Origin: Eonycteris spelaea
Taxonomy: Eukaryota > Chordata > Mammalia > Chiroptera > Pteropodidae
DNA: 64,000 bases
Direction of reading: 5' to 3'
NCBI GenBank assembly: GCA_003508835.1
Contig: PUFA01000105.1
Span: 1,984,001 to 2,048,000 of the forward strand
A model generated the notes under the pieces. The model had not been told where the DNA came from. It ran no database searches and saw only the letters and a program-made list of their open reading frames with translations. Each line of letters starts with the position of its first letter. Position 1 is the stretch's first letter. The translations under genes and the position numbers were made by a program. Below, one piece after another: positions 18,121 through 30,270 of this stretch.

Positions 18121-19854
18121 CACAAATAATTACCATTGTCATCGTCTTTATTAGTAGTATTTTTTCCTACAAGAATAAACTTTTACTTCTCTCTGAATCA
18201 GCTGATTGACTTGAAAGCTGAAAGAAACACTTAACCGAGAAAAAAAACAGTTTGTCAGTACTGTATTTATATAATAAAAGTAGCATGAATAAAATAAAAC
18301 CCAAATGTGTTTTAGATTTTTGTTTTCTTGTAATGACTTTTCACATGCAATAGGATTCATGTCTTGACGGATTATATCAAAGACAGATGAGGAGCCAAGG
18401 ATATAACACTTCACAGAAGCAAAAACATTACTTCTGGGGACAAGAAAAGGCACAAGGCCAGATGATTCTTAAAAGGAGACAAAACTGTTCTGGAGTAGAT
18501 AAGGCCATTTTTTATTTATTGCTATTTTTTTCTGAACTAATAGCTTCAGAATAGCTTGGTGGTTCTGAATAAGTCATGAATTGTTTTGGGAAAAGAACAA
18601 ATAATTCTTTGAGAACAAGCAGTGGTAAGTGACTAGTCCAATTCATTCATATGCAGACTTGATAGACTGTTAAGTTATATACTTAAATATCTGATATGTC
18701 AATAGAAAAAAATAGACATCTTGGAAGTTCAACCGATCACATAGTTTAAAATGCACAATTTCTTGCTTTATATTGCATAATTTAAAGATTTCTAATCCCT
18801 CCTCTATTTAAATCTAAGTGTCCTACTGCTGCAGGCTGAAGTATTTACTTGTTGGCATTGCAAGTTGGACCATGACATTTATATTAATATGGATTTGGAA
18901 TTTGCTTTATTATCCAACACATATTTGTTATTTAGGCTTCAAGATATTTGTAATTCCCAAGTCCACTTAGGAGTTTTTTGTTTTTGGGTTTTGGGTTTTT
19001 TTTTTTTTTCTATATGGTATTTTCTATTTAGTTTTCATCAAAAAACAAAATTAAAAAGTTTTAAAACTATGAAAACCTATGAATCATCACTCGTTGCCCC
19101 ATTTAATACAGTAATTTGAGGTTGTAATAACAGAACTGAAAGCAATATAGGACATTGGTTATAAATGACAGCACTGGGCAAATGCTCAAGTGTAATTAGA
19201 ATATTTACTATCTGGAATTCTGCTAGGATTCTTATGGTCAAAATGGGGTGGGAGCTAACCAATAGGCCATAATAAAATGTCAAGAACGATTTCTAAACTA
19301 CATGGAAAACCACAGGTTTTATTTTTCTCCTGGAGGCTATTTGCATTCATAATACTACAAAAAAAAATTTTTTTTTTTAGTTGGAGACCAAGAAAGAATT
19401 CTTTTATTATAATAGGCAGAGAGAGAAACCCATTTTATAAAGAGTGTACAGTAAGAGACAGCAGTCAGAGACTGTGATTCCCTACACCCTAACTTTAAAT
19501 CATGTCTGTTTCACTCACTCCTTGAGTCCCCAGTGACTTTTAGCCTTTCAGTTCTGAAGCTGGGGTTCAAGGACCAGCTTAAGGAGGCTTCAAGTCTGGA
19601 ATTTCCTAAAAGCTGTGTGCGAAAAAAAAATATGTATGTGTTTATAAACACAATCACCACATGTTTTGTAGAGGAGAGATCCACAATAGATTGTTTAAAA
19701 AGCATCACACAAAGTAAAGGACCACTATTTTTGCCAAAAGCAAGCCTTGGGAGAAAATACTCGCAAGCTAAATACCCTCAAGAAGATGAATATATTAACG
19801 TGAATTAACGCTAAGCAGTATGACAGCTGGTTACTGCTTGCAAGTACACTGCGT

Positions 19855-20115
19855 AGACAAGTTGATAGAGCCTCCTCAGGCATTACCTACAGAAAGCCTT
19901 CCCAGAAACCTTGTCTCCCCAATTAACCCTTAGGTATCTCATCCAATTGTGGTCTGTCAGTAATGGGCGAACGTACAATATTTCATAATGGGTTTCAATG
20001 GTCTGATTGCTCTATCTAATTTTACAAATATTGACCACAGAAAGCAAGGGCTATCATCATTAAACCCACACTGCTAGAGTGTCTGACATAAACTAGGTCC
20101 TCATATATGTTTTGA
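19855..20115 (+). mobile_element. Possible LINE-2 tail fragment
   Basis: Contains 'gaaagccttcccagaaacc' near 19895 and 'gtctgacataaactaggtcc' near 20085, in the spacing of the L2 3' end. It is strongly diverged. Confidence 0.4.
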
Positions 20116-23100
20116 GGCACACACAAAAAATATGAATGATGAAATACCCTGGAATAGGGTATCAGTTGTCTGTAACTAGAACAAGGCTAGGCATGCTACG
20201 TACTTCACAAATTTTCTTTAAGTTCCACAGTGCTAGATGTTTGACCATTCCAAAGAAGTTATTTCAAATCCTTTCACTCTAGGGGGAGATTGCTACATTC
20301 TTTGCATTAAAACAATTAAAAGGCGGCTGCCTTTCTTTTTTCATTTCAGTAGTATGTATTAAGTATAGTTATGGGAAACGTGTCTCCTTTTCTCTAAACC
20401 CCACACGAAGATGCTCGGGAAATACATGACTGAACTAACAGATCCGTTATCTTGAGATTGATGGGTTTGGAGAGACAGTGAAAAGACTTAACAATAGCCA
20501 AGAACAATTGCTTATTACAAGTTTTCCATATACAGTTTAAACTTTCTGCCTTTATTGATATTGGATTTCGGGAGGAATAATGATGTCATGTGAAGTCCTA
20601 ACAAGGCTGCTTTAGCTGTTTCAGCCTCTAATAAAGGCCCAGTGAAAATTTCTTCAGACAGGGGCAACACTGAAGGCTCAAAAGTCAACTATTTTTACAT
20701 GATTGACAACCTCTAAGCAAATTCCCAAGGAAAAGTAAGATTTGGCAAAATTATATATACATTTTGGAGACAATGTCACATTACTTAAAAGAGAAAATAA
20801 TTTTCTGGTGTCATTTCATATGCACAGAATAAATTTGCTCCCAAAATGGCATGTGTGAAAATTAATTTAACTTCCAAGCTTGGGAAACAATTATCTAAAA
20901 TTTTAAAAGCTCTTGATACAATACAAAAATAAATAAAGATATTTTTTATATAGCCTCTCAGAAATACCCTTACAAAAAATAAGGATAAGAATGTTTGTCA
21001 CGTAATACATTTCTTTTTTAATTTCTAGTAAGAAAAAAAGAACACATTTGGAGTCCAATTATTTTAGTGGTTGTTCAGAAGAAAGCATCCCATGCAATGT
21101 TTTATTTAAATGTTTAGGGGTTTTTTCCCCAAGATCTGTGTTTTTATTCTGCCATACACCATCACACGAACTGAATAAAGTCATCTAAACTACCGTTTAA
21201 ATGTGTGCATTTAGCTAAGTACAAATGATGAGCTAAAGAAAATGGTTTATTCATCTTTGCCTCATAAACTGGGTTGAAAGTTGCTTCTGGGTAAAATGAC
21301 TCTATCTGGCCCTTTAAAACAAGATGTCTTCATCTACCAAAAGATTATTTGAAGGAAGGTAGCATGGTACAATATAAAAGGTTAGATACTGCCTGGATTA
21401 ATGGTTATCAAATAAACTAAAAAGAAACTATCCAAATATACTCTAAATTTAGAGGTCCCTTCAAAGAACACAGAACTGCTGCTATAGTTAAACAGTCTTC
21501 AACTATTTCCTGAATCAGGAAATAAAATGTAATTAATATAAAATCAAAAGTTCAATCTGAAACACAAAACAAATAAACATGAACACACATATACACATAC
21601 ACCATGCTAGAGCAAGGAATATTCCTCTAGAATATTGAGATACTGGATAATAAAATTATTTTCCATAATATTAATGAGCTTGGAGATGAATCTAGCTTGA
21701 TCAATAGATTCTGAACACAGGACACAAGCAGCAAGTTGTCTTTTTAAAGTTTTATTTTCCCGTTTCAAAAGCAATTTTACATTACGAATGTGATTAAATG
21801 TTAAATTTTCAAATAAACATATCTCTTTTTTTAAGTCAGAAACACAAACTTTTCCCATAACAAAAGATCCATTGAAATACCATATCAATCTGCATTTATA
21901 GCCCACAATGCCCGTGGACAGGATTTCTCAGGACATTTTTAAAATATCACCCATACCACAAATATTCATTTTGAACTCCTTGTCTCAGAAGAGAAAACAC
22001 TGAAAGAAAAAAACTTTGATCAAGAAATATAAAAATAAATATTGAAAAAGTTTTGTTTTCAGTCTATTTTCTGGAGCAAGCTTTAATAAAATGGATTGTT
22101 GTAGTTCATGTTTTTAAAAACTGCCATTCTTATACTGCTCAAATAAGGAATATACTATAATCAACCATTACCAAATTTGGTTTATTTATATTTCCCATCA
22201 TACATCTTGTAATGACAGAGCAAACACTTGTTTTTTTCTTCCCTTAGGCCTGTAATTGTTTATATTTGTGACCAGAGTAGGAATCGACCCTGATACTTTT
22301 TTTTTTTAAATTAAGTTTGTTTATTTTCTAAATATTGACACTAGCTCTTACTTAGAGGAAATCTTGATGCTTTCCTGGAAGTAAGATTGTTCATGCATAT
22401 GTACTATTTTCTATATTATAGCTATGTTTTACCCACTGGCTAGACTCCTCCACACAAAGAGAAGAATCTTTTTTCCCATTTTTTTAATCCATTTTCATTT
22501 GGTCTACTGTTGTGATAAGTTAAGAGAGAAGATGTTGCATTCCAAACTTTCTGATTATTATTTGTCATTGTAACAGACTTCCTCATGGGCACAAGTCAAA
22601 GGCTGGCGTGCTTTTACTTCAGTTAATAAGTCCCACAACCCTCAAAACAACATGTACTCAGCGAAAGAAACTTTGCAAAATTTATAAATTCACTGACATC
22701 TTAAAAACCCGACTCCACACATACTGATTTCTGTTGCTTTTCTTCTTAGTCTTAGAGAACTTAAACAATTGGGAAGATAATTAAGTAGAACTGTTCGCAC
22801 CATAACAAAATTGAAAGATCTTTCAAAAAGTTGAAAGATCCGTGACATATCGCTAGTCAATATTGTTTTCAACATTTTAAACTTGTTCTTTAAAAGCTCC
22901 ATAAAGTATCAGTAATTTATACTACTATCAAATATATGGTGCTTATATCAATAAAGTTCTCATCAACATCATCCCCTAGGGCCTCAGAAAATTCTAGGAT
23001 ATCGATTCATACTAGTAACCTACTGATAGGATTTACTTTTTAAAAGCTTACAATTGTATTAGAATATCTACCCTCTACTTGATATAGCAGTTTATTATCA

Positions 23101-24250
23101 CTTCCAGGTTGTTTGAGTTACAAGATGCTGAGTCAAAAGCGTCTGCTAAAAATTTCAATTGAGGTCATGCTGGTTATCCATCTTAATTATGTGGGATGTG
23201 AAGAATTAGGTGGTTCTTTATTTTTAGATTTGTGGAAACAAGGATGTTATCTGCACAGGCATATCAAGATAATATATTTTATTTGGAAAATGGAAATGAT
23301 CTGCAGAGGAAGTATCTACTAAGGGAAAATTAAGTTCATCGTAACTCGCATACTGGAGAGACAAGCTACCAAAGACCCTGCTTATTATCTAGTTGCCCTG
23401 TTAATATTATTGAGTAATTTGCTTTTAATGTTTCAAGCCCAGAGATAAGAAAGTACAGGAAACTTGATGTTGAAATACAAAAGAAATATATGTATATTAT
23501 CTAAATAAAATCTTTATAAATACCAGGAAATCAAGGTCCTTAATTGCATTGTTTAAAAATTTTAAGTATTTAGAATTGGTATAAATTTGAGGTAATAAAA
23601 TAAATTGGAAAATTAATTAAATCCTCCAATTTCTCTGTGGTATCATTGATCAGTTAATTTTAAAAAGAGAATAACTAGAAGTTCAAAAAACCACCAAATT
23701 TGTGTGATGAACAAAAATGATATCTTTAATATTTACCAGAATAAGCCAGTTGGAATTTTAAAAATCTACATATTAATTCACTTTAATAAAGTCATTGGAG
23801 CTTATAAAACAAACCAATGTCTAAAATTGAAAAGAAAGGTCATAAATATAGAACTCCCCCAAAAGAATAACACCTTTAAAAACTAATGTGTTAAATCCTT
23901 TTTTTTCTTGAATTTCATTAGCTGTCTAGTGAAGAAGCAAATAAATGACTGTTACAGCCATGGTCTCCAAGAAAAAGTAATTCAAGTGTGCAACCATTTG
24001 TAATGATGGACTGTCATTCATAGATATTATGTGTAGTTAGAGCTAAAGGTTTAGCAATAATAAAACTGGATGCCCCGTGAGCAGTTGCCAGGGTAATGTG
24101 ACAGATCCGGCAGTGAAATCTATTTTTAATATTCCTTGCAATAATTCAAAGTGGCCTTAAAATACCCAGCCTACTGTCAGTTTCTGAATGATAAAATAGA
24201 AAAAATAGGAGGCTAACTAGTCAATTAAAAATTGTTTTTGAACAGTTATT

Positions 24251-24425
24251 TAAAAAGCATACCAGAAAGAAATCTAACTATGGGAGATGAACACACAGTG
24301 TAAACATATATACGCCTTACTGTTAAAGTGTACAGCTGAAACTTATTGGATTTTGTTAACCAACATCACCATAAAAGAAATTAATTTAAAAAATTAAAAA
24401 ATTAAAAATAAATAAAAAGCATACC
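24251..24425 (+). mobile_element. Short 5'-truncated L1 tail with exact 13-bp target-site duplication
   Basis: An insert of about 149 bp (24264-24412) is flanked by identical copies of taaaaagcatacc (24251-24263 and 24413-24425). It contains 'gtgtacagctgaaactta', typical of the 3' end of laurasiatherian L1, and ends in an A-rich tail made of AAATT/AAAT units. Exact flanking repeats plus a tail are what target-primed reverse transcription leaves. Confidence 0.75.
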
Positions 24426-24434
24426 TAGTGCACT

Positions 24435-24690
24435 AAATTATTTTTTCCAGTTTTATCGAGAAATAATTGACGTACAACATTGTGAGAGTCTAAGGTGTAC
24501 AATGAAGTGATTTTATATGTGTATGTATCGCAAAATAATAACCACGATAAGTTAAGTTATGCATCCACCTGCTCAGTGATGTTTTTTATGGTGAGGACTT
24601 TTAAAATCTACTCTTTACGACTTTTTAATATACAATATTGTAAACTATAGTACCATGCAATGATGTACTCAATTATTAATCTCTAAAGAA
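24435..24690 (-). mobile_element. L1 3'UTR fragment, minus orientation
   Basis: On the plus strand it reads 'agttttatcgagaaataatt', 'gacgtacaacattgtgagag', then 'gtgaggacttttaaaatcta' and 'taaactatagtaccatgcaa'. This is the reverse complement of the L1MA/MB-type 3'UTR. It is probably the 3' end of the same insertion as 25280-26805. Confidence 0.75.
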
Positions 24691-25279
24691 AGGGATGTGC
24701 CTTAATTATTTTTGAATCCCCAGTACCTAGCACAAATATCTAGCTCAAAACAAGTCCAGTACATAATAGTAAATAATAAAATAATAATTTTAATACAGTG
24801 AAAATAATACATAAACATATGTCCTAGGTCTGACCAATAAAAAAGCCTTGAGGAAATAAATGGCAACACAGTGGAAAAACACCACTAGCACCCATGAAAA
24901 ATTCTCGTAAAAACAAACAACAACAACAAAAACTTGACCAAGTCTAAGTTTGAGGTAGGAAGTGAATAAGATGAGCCTGGGACATATTACAATACCTGAA
25001 AGCTATGAAGCTACAAAAGATTAAAGCATTGTGTTAAAGGATTCGGCAACTATTGATTAAGATTCCACTGGCCAAACCTGGGACAATTTGAGCATCGATA
25101 GTGATAATAAGTAACCGGATTGAAACATATAATCAAATATGTTTAAGTCCATTAATTCACCAATAACACTAAAAAACAATTGAGCACCTTTGAAGGATCC
25201 TAGGAAATCAACTCTCTTATTTTACAAACATATATAAAAAAAGAAATAGATTCTACAAAATGCCTTCTGATAATTAGTG

Positions 25280-26805
25280 AGAGTGGGTATTTGTGCATAC
25301 ATTCTTGGAACTCTTCTTCTTTCGTAAATGGTCTATTTCCATCTTTCGGAATGTTTTTTCTTCAGAAGGTTTGTCCTATGTTCATTGATTGTAGATATAC
25401 TCTGGAAACTAAATTTTTTCTCATTACAGTGGTTTCTGGTTTATACTGACTACAGTTTATTAAACATACTCAATTTAAGTAAATGCATTTAATTTTAACA
25501 TAAACTGTACAATACTTTTGCTTTATATTTTGTGATTTTAAGTCATATTTAAGCAACAGATCTTTTGTTGAGGTCATAAAAACAGTTTCTTACATTTCCT
25601 TAAATTCAAATATTTACTTTTCACTTGTATGTCTTTCTTTGGTCCACATTGAACTATTTTTTTCTTTTGTGATAGGTAAAAAATTTATCTTCTTCTGCAT
25701 GGATAACTAACTCTCCCAGCCCCATATAAAGAATGGCTATACTTTCTCCAAAAATCTTCAATGCTGCCTGTCGTACATGTCATATACCTAAGCCTTCATT
25801 CAATTTCATTGGTATATTAGTCTTTAATACCCTATTGTTTTATTAATGATCTCTTTATGATTAATCTTTATATGTAATAGGATTAATTCTCTAAGTTTTC
25901 AAAATTTTCTGTTATTCTTAGCAATATGATTATCAATATGAATTTTAAAAGCAGATTACCAACCTACAAGAAAAATCCTTTTGAGATCTTGATTATAATT
26001 GCATTGACTCTATAAATTAATATAGAAAACTGTCATTTTAAAGATATTTAGTTTTCATACTCATGATTGTATTTCAAATTATTTTGGTTTTATTTATACC
26101 TTCCCAAAGGTATAACTTTCTCTTTGTAAAGATCTGATATATACCTTGTTGAATTTATTTCTCCATAGACTTTTAGATTTTGTTGTTATAATACTAATTT
26201 TTGAATTATTTTTTCTAAGTGTTTCTTGTATATAAGAAAATGAATTTTATATTTTAATTTTGATCCTGTACTCATCATATACATTGAATATTTCCACTAG
26301 CTCAAATAGATCTCTTATATATATAAAGACAATTCTCTATCATCTGAAAGTAATAAATTGTGTTCACCTTCCGGTTTCTCTGTGTGTGGAAACTTATTTT
26401 TTATTTTACACAATTCCTAAAACCTTAATATTGAGAATAAGCACTAATAAGAAGAATACCTGTCACAGCTTTAAAAGATAAGCCTTCTAATATTTTACCT
26501 CTGACCATTCTTTTAGCTAAAGGGTTCTAGTAGATACCTTGTCAAGTCAAAGGAGCCTCTTAAGTTCCTAATTTGGATTTTAGCATTTTGATTAATAAAA
26601 GAGATCAGACCATAATATTTTCATTATTTTCACTGTTTACTTTTAGAGTCAAAGTTACAGTAACTTCATAAAATAAGCTGACAGACATTATTTCTTTTCT
26701 AGTCACTTGGACAATGTATATAAGAACAGGATTATTTATTCCTTAAATGGTTGGCAGAAATTACTTGTAAATGTGTATGGGCATGGTATTATATTTAAGG
26801 GTCGA
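25280..26805 (-). mobile_element. Degenerate L1 ORF2 fragment, minus orientation
   Basis: Plus-strand landmarks follow antisense L1 ORF2 in order: 'atcttcttctgcatggataa' (near 25690), 'ttcaatttcattggtata' (25800), 'atgaattttaaaagcagatt' (25940), 'attgcattgactctataaat' (26000), 'gttgaatttatttctcca' (26150), a 'ccttgtcaagtcaaaggag' block (26540) and 'cttcataaaataagctga' (26665). All frames are broken. The 5' side ends where the retroviral-like block begins at about 26815. Confidence 0.7.
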
Positions 26806-26814
26806 TTTTTTTTT

Positions 26815-27340
26815 TTTCTATACAGTAGCCTAGAAGTTTTCTGTCTCCACTTCTCCTACAAATATGGAGAGAGATGGGAGAGGACCACTACTAGAGTCTT
26901 TTCTATGGTGTTTTTAGGGGATGCTCTGATGGGCTGCCCAGGTCCACCTCTTGTATGGAGAATTTACTCCCAGATACTCGAAAGGTTATTGATTGAAAAC
27001 TTCAGCTGTCAGCCCTCTTGGCTGAAAAGCTGCCTCATCCATAGTCAAACCCACTGCTCATAAGTAGCTAGCATCCAATGACTGAGAGAGGAGGGTATAT
27101 AACAGTATAGCACCCTCAACCCAACTTGGGACATCTCTGATGGGTCATTCTAACATGAGAGCTCTGAATTTGTCTGAGACCTTCACTGTGACTACATTAT
27201 AGCCCAATAATCTCTACCCAATCCTGGTTCCTCTCCCTTCCTTTCCACAACTGGTAATCTCAAGAATTCTTCCTGATTACCCCCCACAAGCTAATCTTCA
27301 ATATAGAGTCCGCTTTCTGAATAACCCAACCTGTGACAAT
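26815..27340 (+). mobile_element. ERVL/MaLR-like LTR, plus orientation
   Basis: The block has LTR-like layout. 'tgtcagccctcttggctg' and 'ccactgctcataagtagcta' are followed by 'gcatccaatgactgagagag' and a TATATAA box (near 27098), then a pyrimidine-rich U5-like part, ending 'aacccaacctgtgacaattg' near 27330. The 5' edge is uncertain, placed after the T-run at 26807-26818. The family name is from memory and only the class (ERVL-related, class III) is proposed. Confidence 0.5.
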
Positions 27341-30270
27341 TGGTTCAATATTGGTACAGATACACATGCACTAAAATGCTATTTTGGAGATGGAAATTTT
27401 GGCTGGCAATGAGAACCTCATGACTGGTTGCAGGTAGAACACAAATAGCCTCTGGTGTAAGATAACAGTTTAATGGTTAAGTCTTCCTCCTGTAGTGAAA
27501 TAGATCGTTTAAAAAGTATGTTGGTGTGATATATCAGCTTTTGTGCAATAGAAGGGAAATGGTAATTCTTAGGACAGCAAATAAGGTGGCTAATGCCGAA
27601 CTCTATTGATGCTAACAAAAGACAAAGAGCAATTTATCGGTAAATACCAATTATGAGTGAAAGCCAGAAAGCCTTCTCGCGGCATAATCAAATGCTCTCG
27701 TCTCTTACAGCTTGATGACAGAGAAAATCAAAGATGAGGTCCAGGACCTAATAATTCTAAGAGTTATAAGGCTCAAGAAAGGGCAGCCTCCCAGTCTCAG
27801 CAGCTTAGCGACATCAAAGTCAGATCCTACTTGGGAAATAATAGTACCCTAACACATGGGATGGAGAAATATGGGTTGATGTTCCCGAAAATCTTGAACT
27901 TCCAGATTTCTTTAAAACCTCTGAGTTTTAAAGAAATAGCTAGTGCTCTCCTCTTGTTTAAAGGTGATGCCAGTGACACTTCCCTGAAAGCCACGTAAAC
28001 TTCAAGATCCTGCATCACCTCTCTTCCTGGCCAATAAGCCCAAAACTAGTGTTAAATCACAGTATAGCCTGACCAGGATGAGCTGGGCCTAAAACAAGAG
28101 GCAAGGGACTATATCCAAAAAGATCTTTAGAACCTAGACAAATTGTATTTGGCAGAGCACAGAGAGGATTCAAAGACTCAGTTCTAAGGACATAAAGTTA
28201 TACAAAGAGTTTAGTAATTTGGAAGCACTATCCTGAGATACAGTATTCAATACCCTTGAAAGGACACGGGAAGATAATGCAAACATGCTATTAGAATAAA
28301 GTACTGATGTACCTTATGTAAGAGAGAAATCCCAGAATTTCCAATTCAGAGGGAGGGATTAAAAGGCTCAGAGAAGCAATATCCTCAAATGGGCGTACTT
28401 GCTCAGAGAAAACCCACCAGATGACTATATGACATAGGAGGGCCCTGAAGATAGAACATTTACCAAGGCTGTAAGGAACATGCTGGTGAAAGGAGACCCA
28501 ACATCACTAAGAAGTAATGTACAGTAATTAACATAACGGTAGATGTCAAGTATATTTCAATAAAATAAACAATTTTAAAAAGTGAAGATCTGCTGAAAGC
28601 CAAGACTGGTGGCACATGATAGTGTTACAGAATGGCTCAGTGACAACAATGGGTATGACAGAGTCCCGAAAAAATAAGAGGTCGTAGGATAAGGCTCAAT
28701 GCCATCAGCCATGTGGAGGCGATTACCATAATGCAAGGCAAGACTATGGTCATTTACGGGAAGCTTGACCCTCAAAGACATATGAGATAGTTAACAGAGC
28801 ATGCCATCCAAGGGGTGAAATATATGGATAGCCAACCAAGGGTATTATTCAATGTATACAATCAAAAATATGAAAGCTTTATAATCAGAAGATTGAGAGT
28901 GGTTACCTCCCACCCCCCAAAAAATACCTTACTGAGCTTCAGTAGGTGAGCCTGTTTTAAGACCGAGAGCCATATATTGAAGAGGTTATTAGGTTTCCAG
29001 GAGGAAGAATCTTGTAGTACCCTGAAACGAATACATGATAATGAGTCCTCAGTCCTTCCACAGAAGCCTACAGCTATTTCCAAGGATAACTATACACAGA
29101 TGGACTGTTGAGGACTGTTGGAAACAGGGTCTAAGTTGACACTGGCCCTTAGAATCCCAAAGAGCTAACATGGGCCAACTGTTAGACTGGGACCATCTAG
29201 GAAGTAATAAATTGAGTCTTGGCCCAGGATTGACTCATAGTCTCCCCAGTGGGGCTGTGATCCATCTAATGGTCATTTTCCAGGTCACTAAATATATAAG
29301 TGGGATTGAGATAGGGAGCTGGCACGACTTCTAGATTGGTTCCTTAGCTTTCAAGATTCATCACAGAGGGGAAGCCTCTTAAACAGCAATCCATACCCCC
29401 TCAGGCAAGATATTACATCAAAACAATTTTTTTTGATAGTTCTACTTAGGAATGGGATTTGCAATGCTGGAAGAGAATATTGCTCTCACCATAACTATGT
29501 AAAAAAAAAAAGAAAACAAAAGAATTGACAAATTGTCATTTTTCTTCAATCCAGAGAGCTAGCATTGCAAAGTGAACTGAATTCCATTCAGTAACAAGCC
29601 CTTCCAAAAAGACATGAGACACATGAATTATTTCACCTCCGGTAGAGCGGGAGAGGAAGAGACAGGCCCTTAACATGGAATAAGAAGAAAACATTTCAAA
29701 TTTCAACAAATTCTTAAAATCTGACTGTGGACCAGCATCACAATAAAAAGCCAAGATGGAGATGCTACCATCTACCATCACTCCTGGTGACCCATTAGGA
29801 AATTTGTGTCTTTCATTTCCTACAGCTCTGGACTTAGAATTTAAAGAGAAATGCTTATTAAGAAAGAAAGAAAGCTTTTTGCCAGAAGACAAGGCAAGAA
29901 TCCCACTGAAGTTTTAACTATGACTGCTGCTGAAATCTTTGGGCTTTTTGTGCAAAGGACCAGCAGGCAAAATAAGGTGTCACCATCCTGTCAGGGTAAT
30001 TGATCCTGATCTTCGGAGAAGTAGGGGCTGCTATTACACACACCTGAGAATGGAGGAATCTGTTTGGCAGCAGGAAGCCCCCTGGGTACCCCATAATATT
30101 TTCTTGACTGAGTTTAATTCTAATGCAGCAGCCATGGCCTGAGAAGGGCTTGGTAAGCAGTGGCTTAGATCCCTCAGGGACGTAGGTGTGGGTGTAACCA
30201 CTTGATAAGTAAGCCACCTAGACTAGCCAAGGAGAATGGTATGACCTTGGGGAGGGGGAAAAAAAGAACT
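27341..30270 (+). mobile_element. Internal region of an ERVL/MaLR-like endogenous retrovirus, decayed
   Basis: Follows the LTR-like block in the same direction. A gag-like stretch near 28380-28510 ('ggccctgaagatagaacatt', 'taaggaacatgctggtgaaa') resembles MaLR/ERVL gag. At 30250-30266 there is a polypurine tract (ggggagggggaaaaaaa), where plus-strand priming next to a 3' LTR would occur. No intact gag or pol frame remains and the frames are full of stops, so it is an old, non-functional copy. A convincing 3' LTR after the polypurine tract was not found. A short 'gtcaagtatatttcaataaa' piece near 28545 looks like an L1 tail inserted later. Open frames of 99-118 codons on the opposite strand (29536-30217) are antisense and I give them no function. 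Confidence 0.5.

Noticed and set aside
21607..21906. 99-codon minus-strand open frame with a Lys/Leu-rich, coiled-coil-like composition
   Set aside because: It begins at GTG, not ATG, has an upstream in-frame stop, no splice borders and no protein similarity that I recognise; AT-rich DNA can give this by chance.
29536..30217. Minus-strand open frames of 99 and 118 codons
   Set aside because: They lie antisense to the ERVL-like internal region; no family resemblance.
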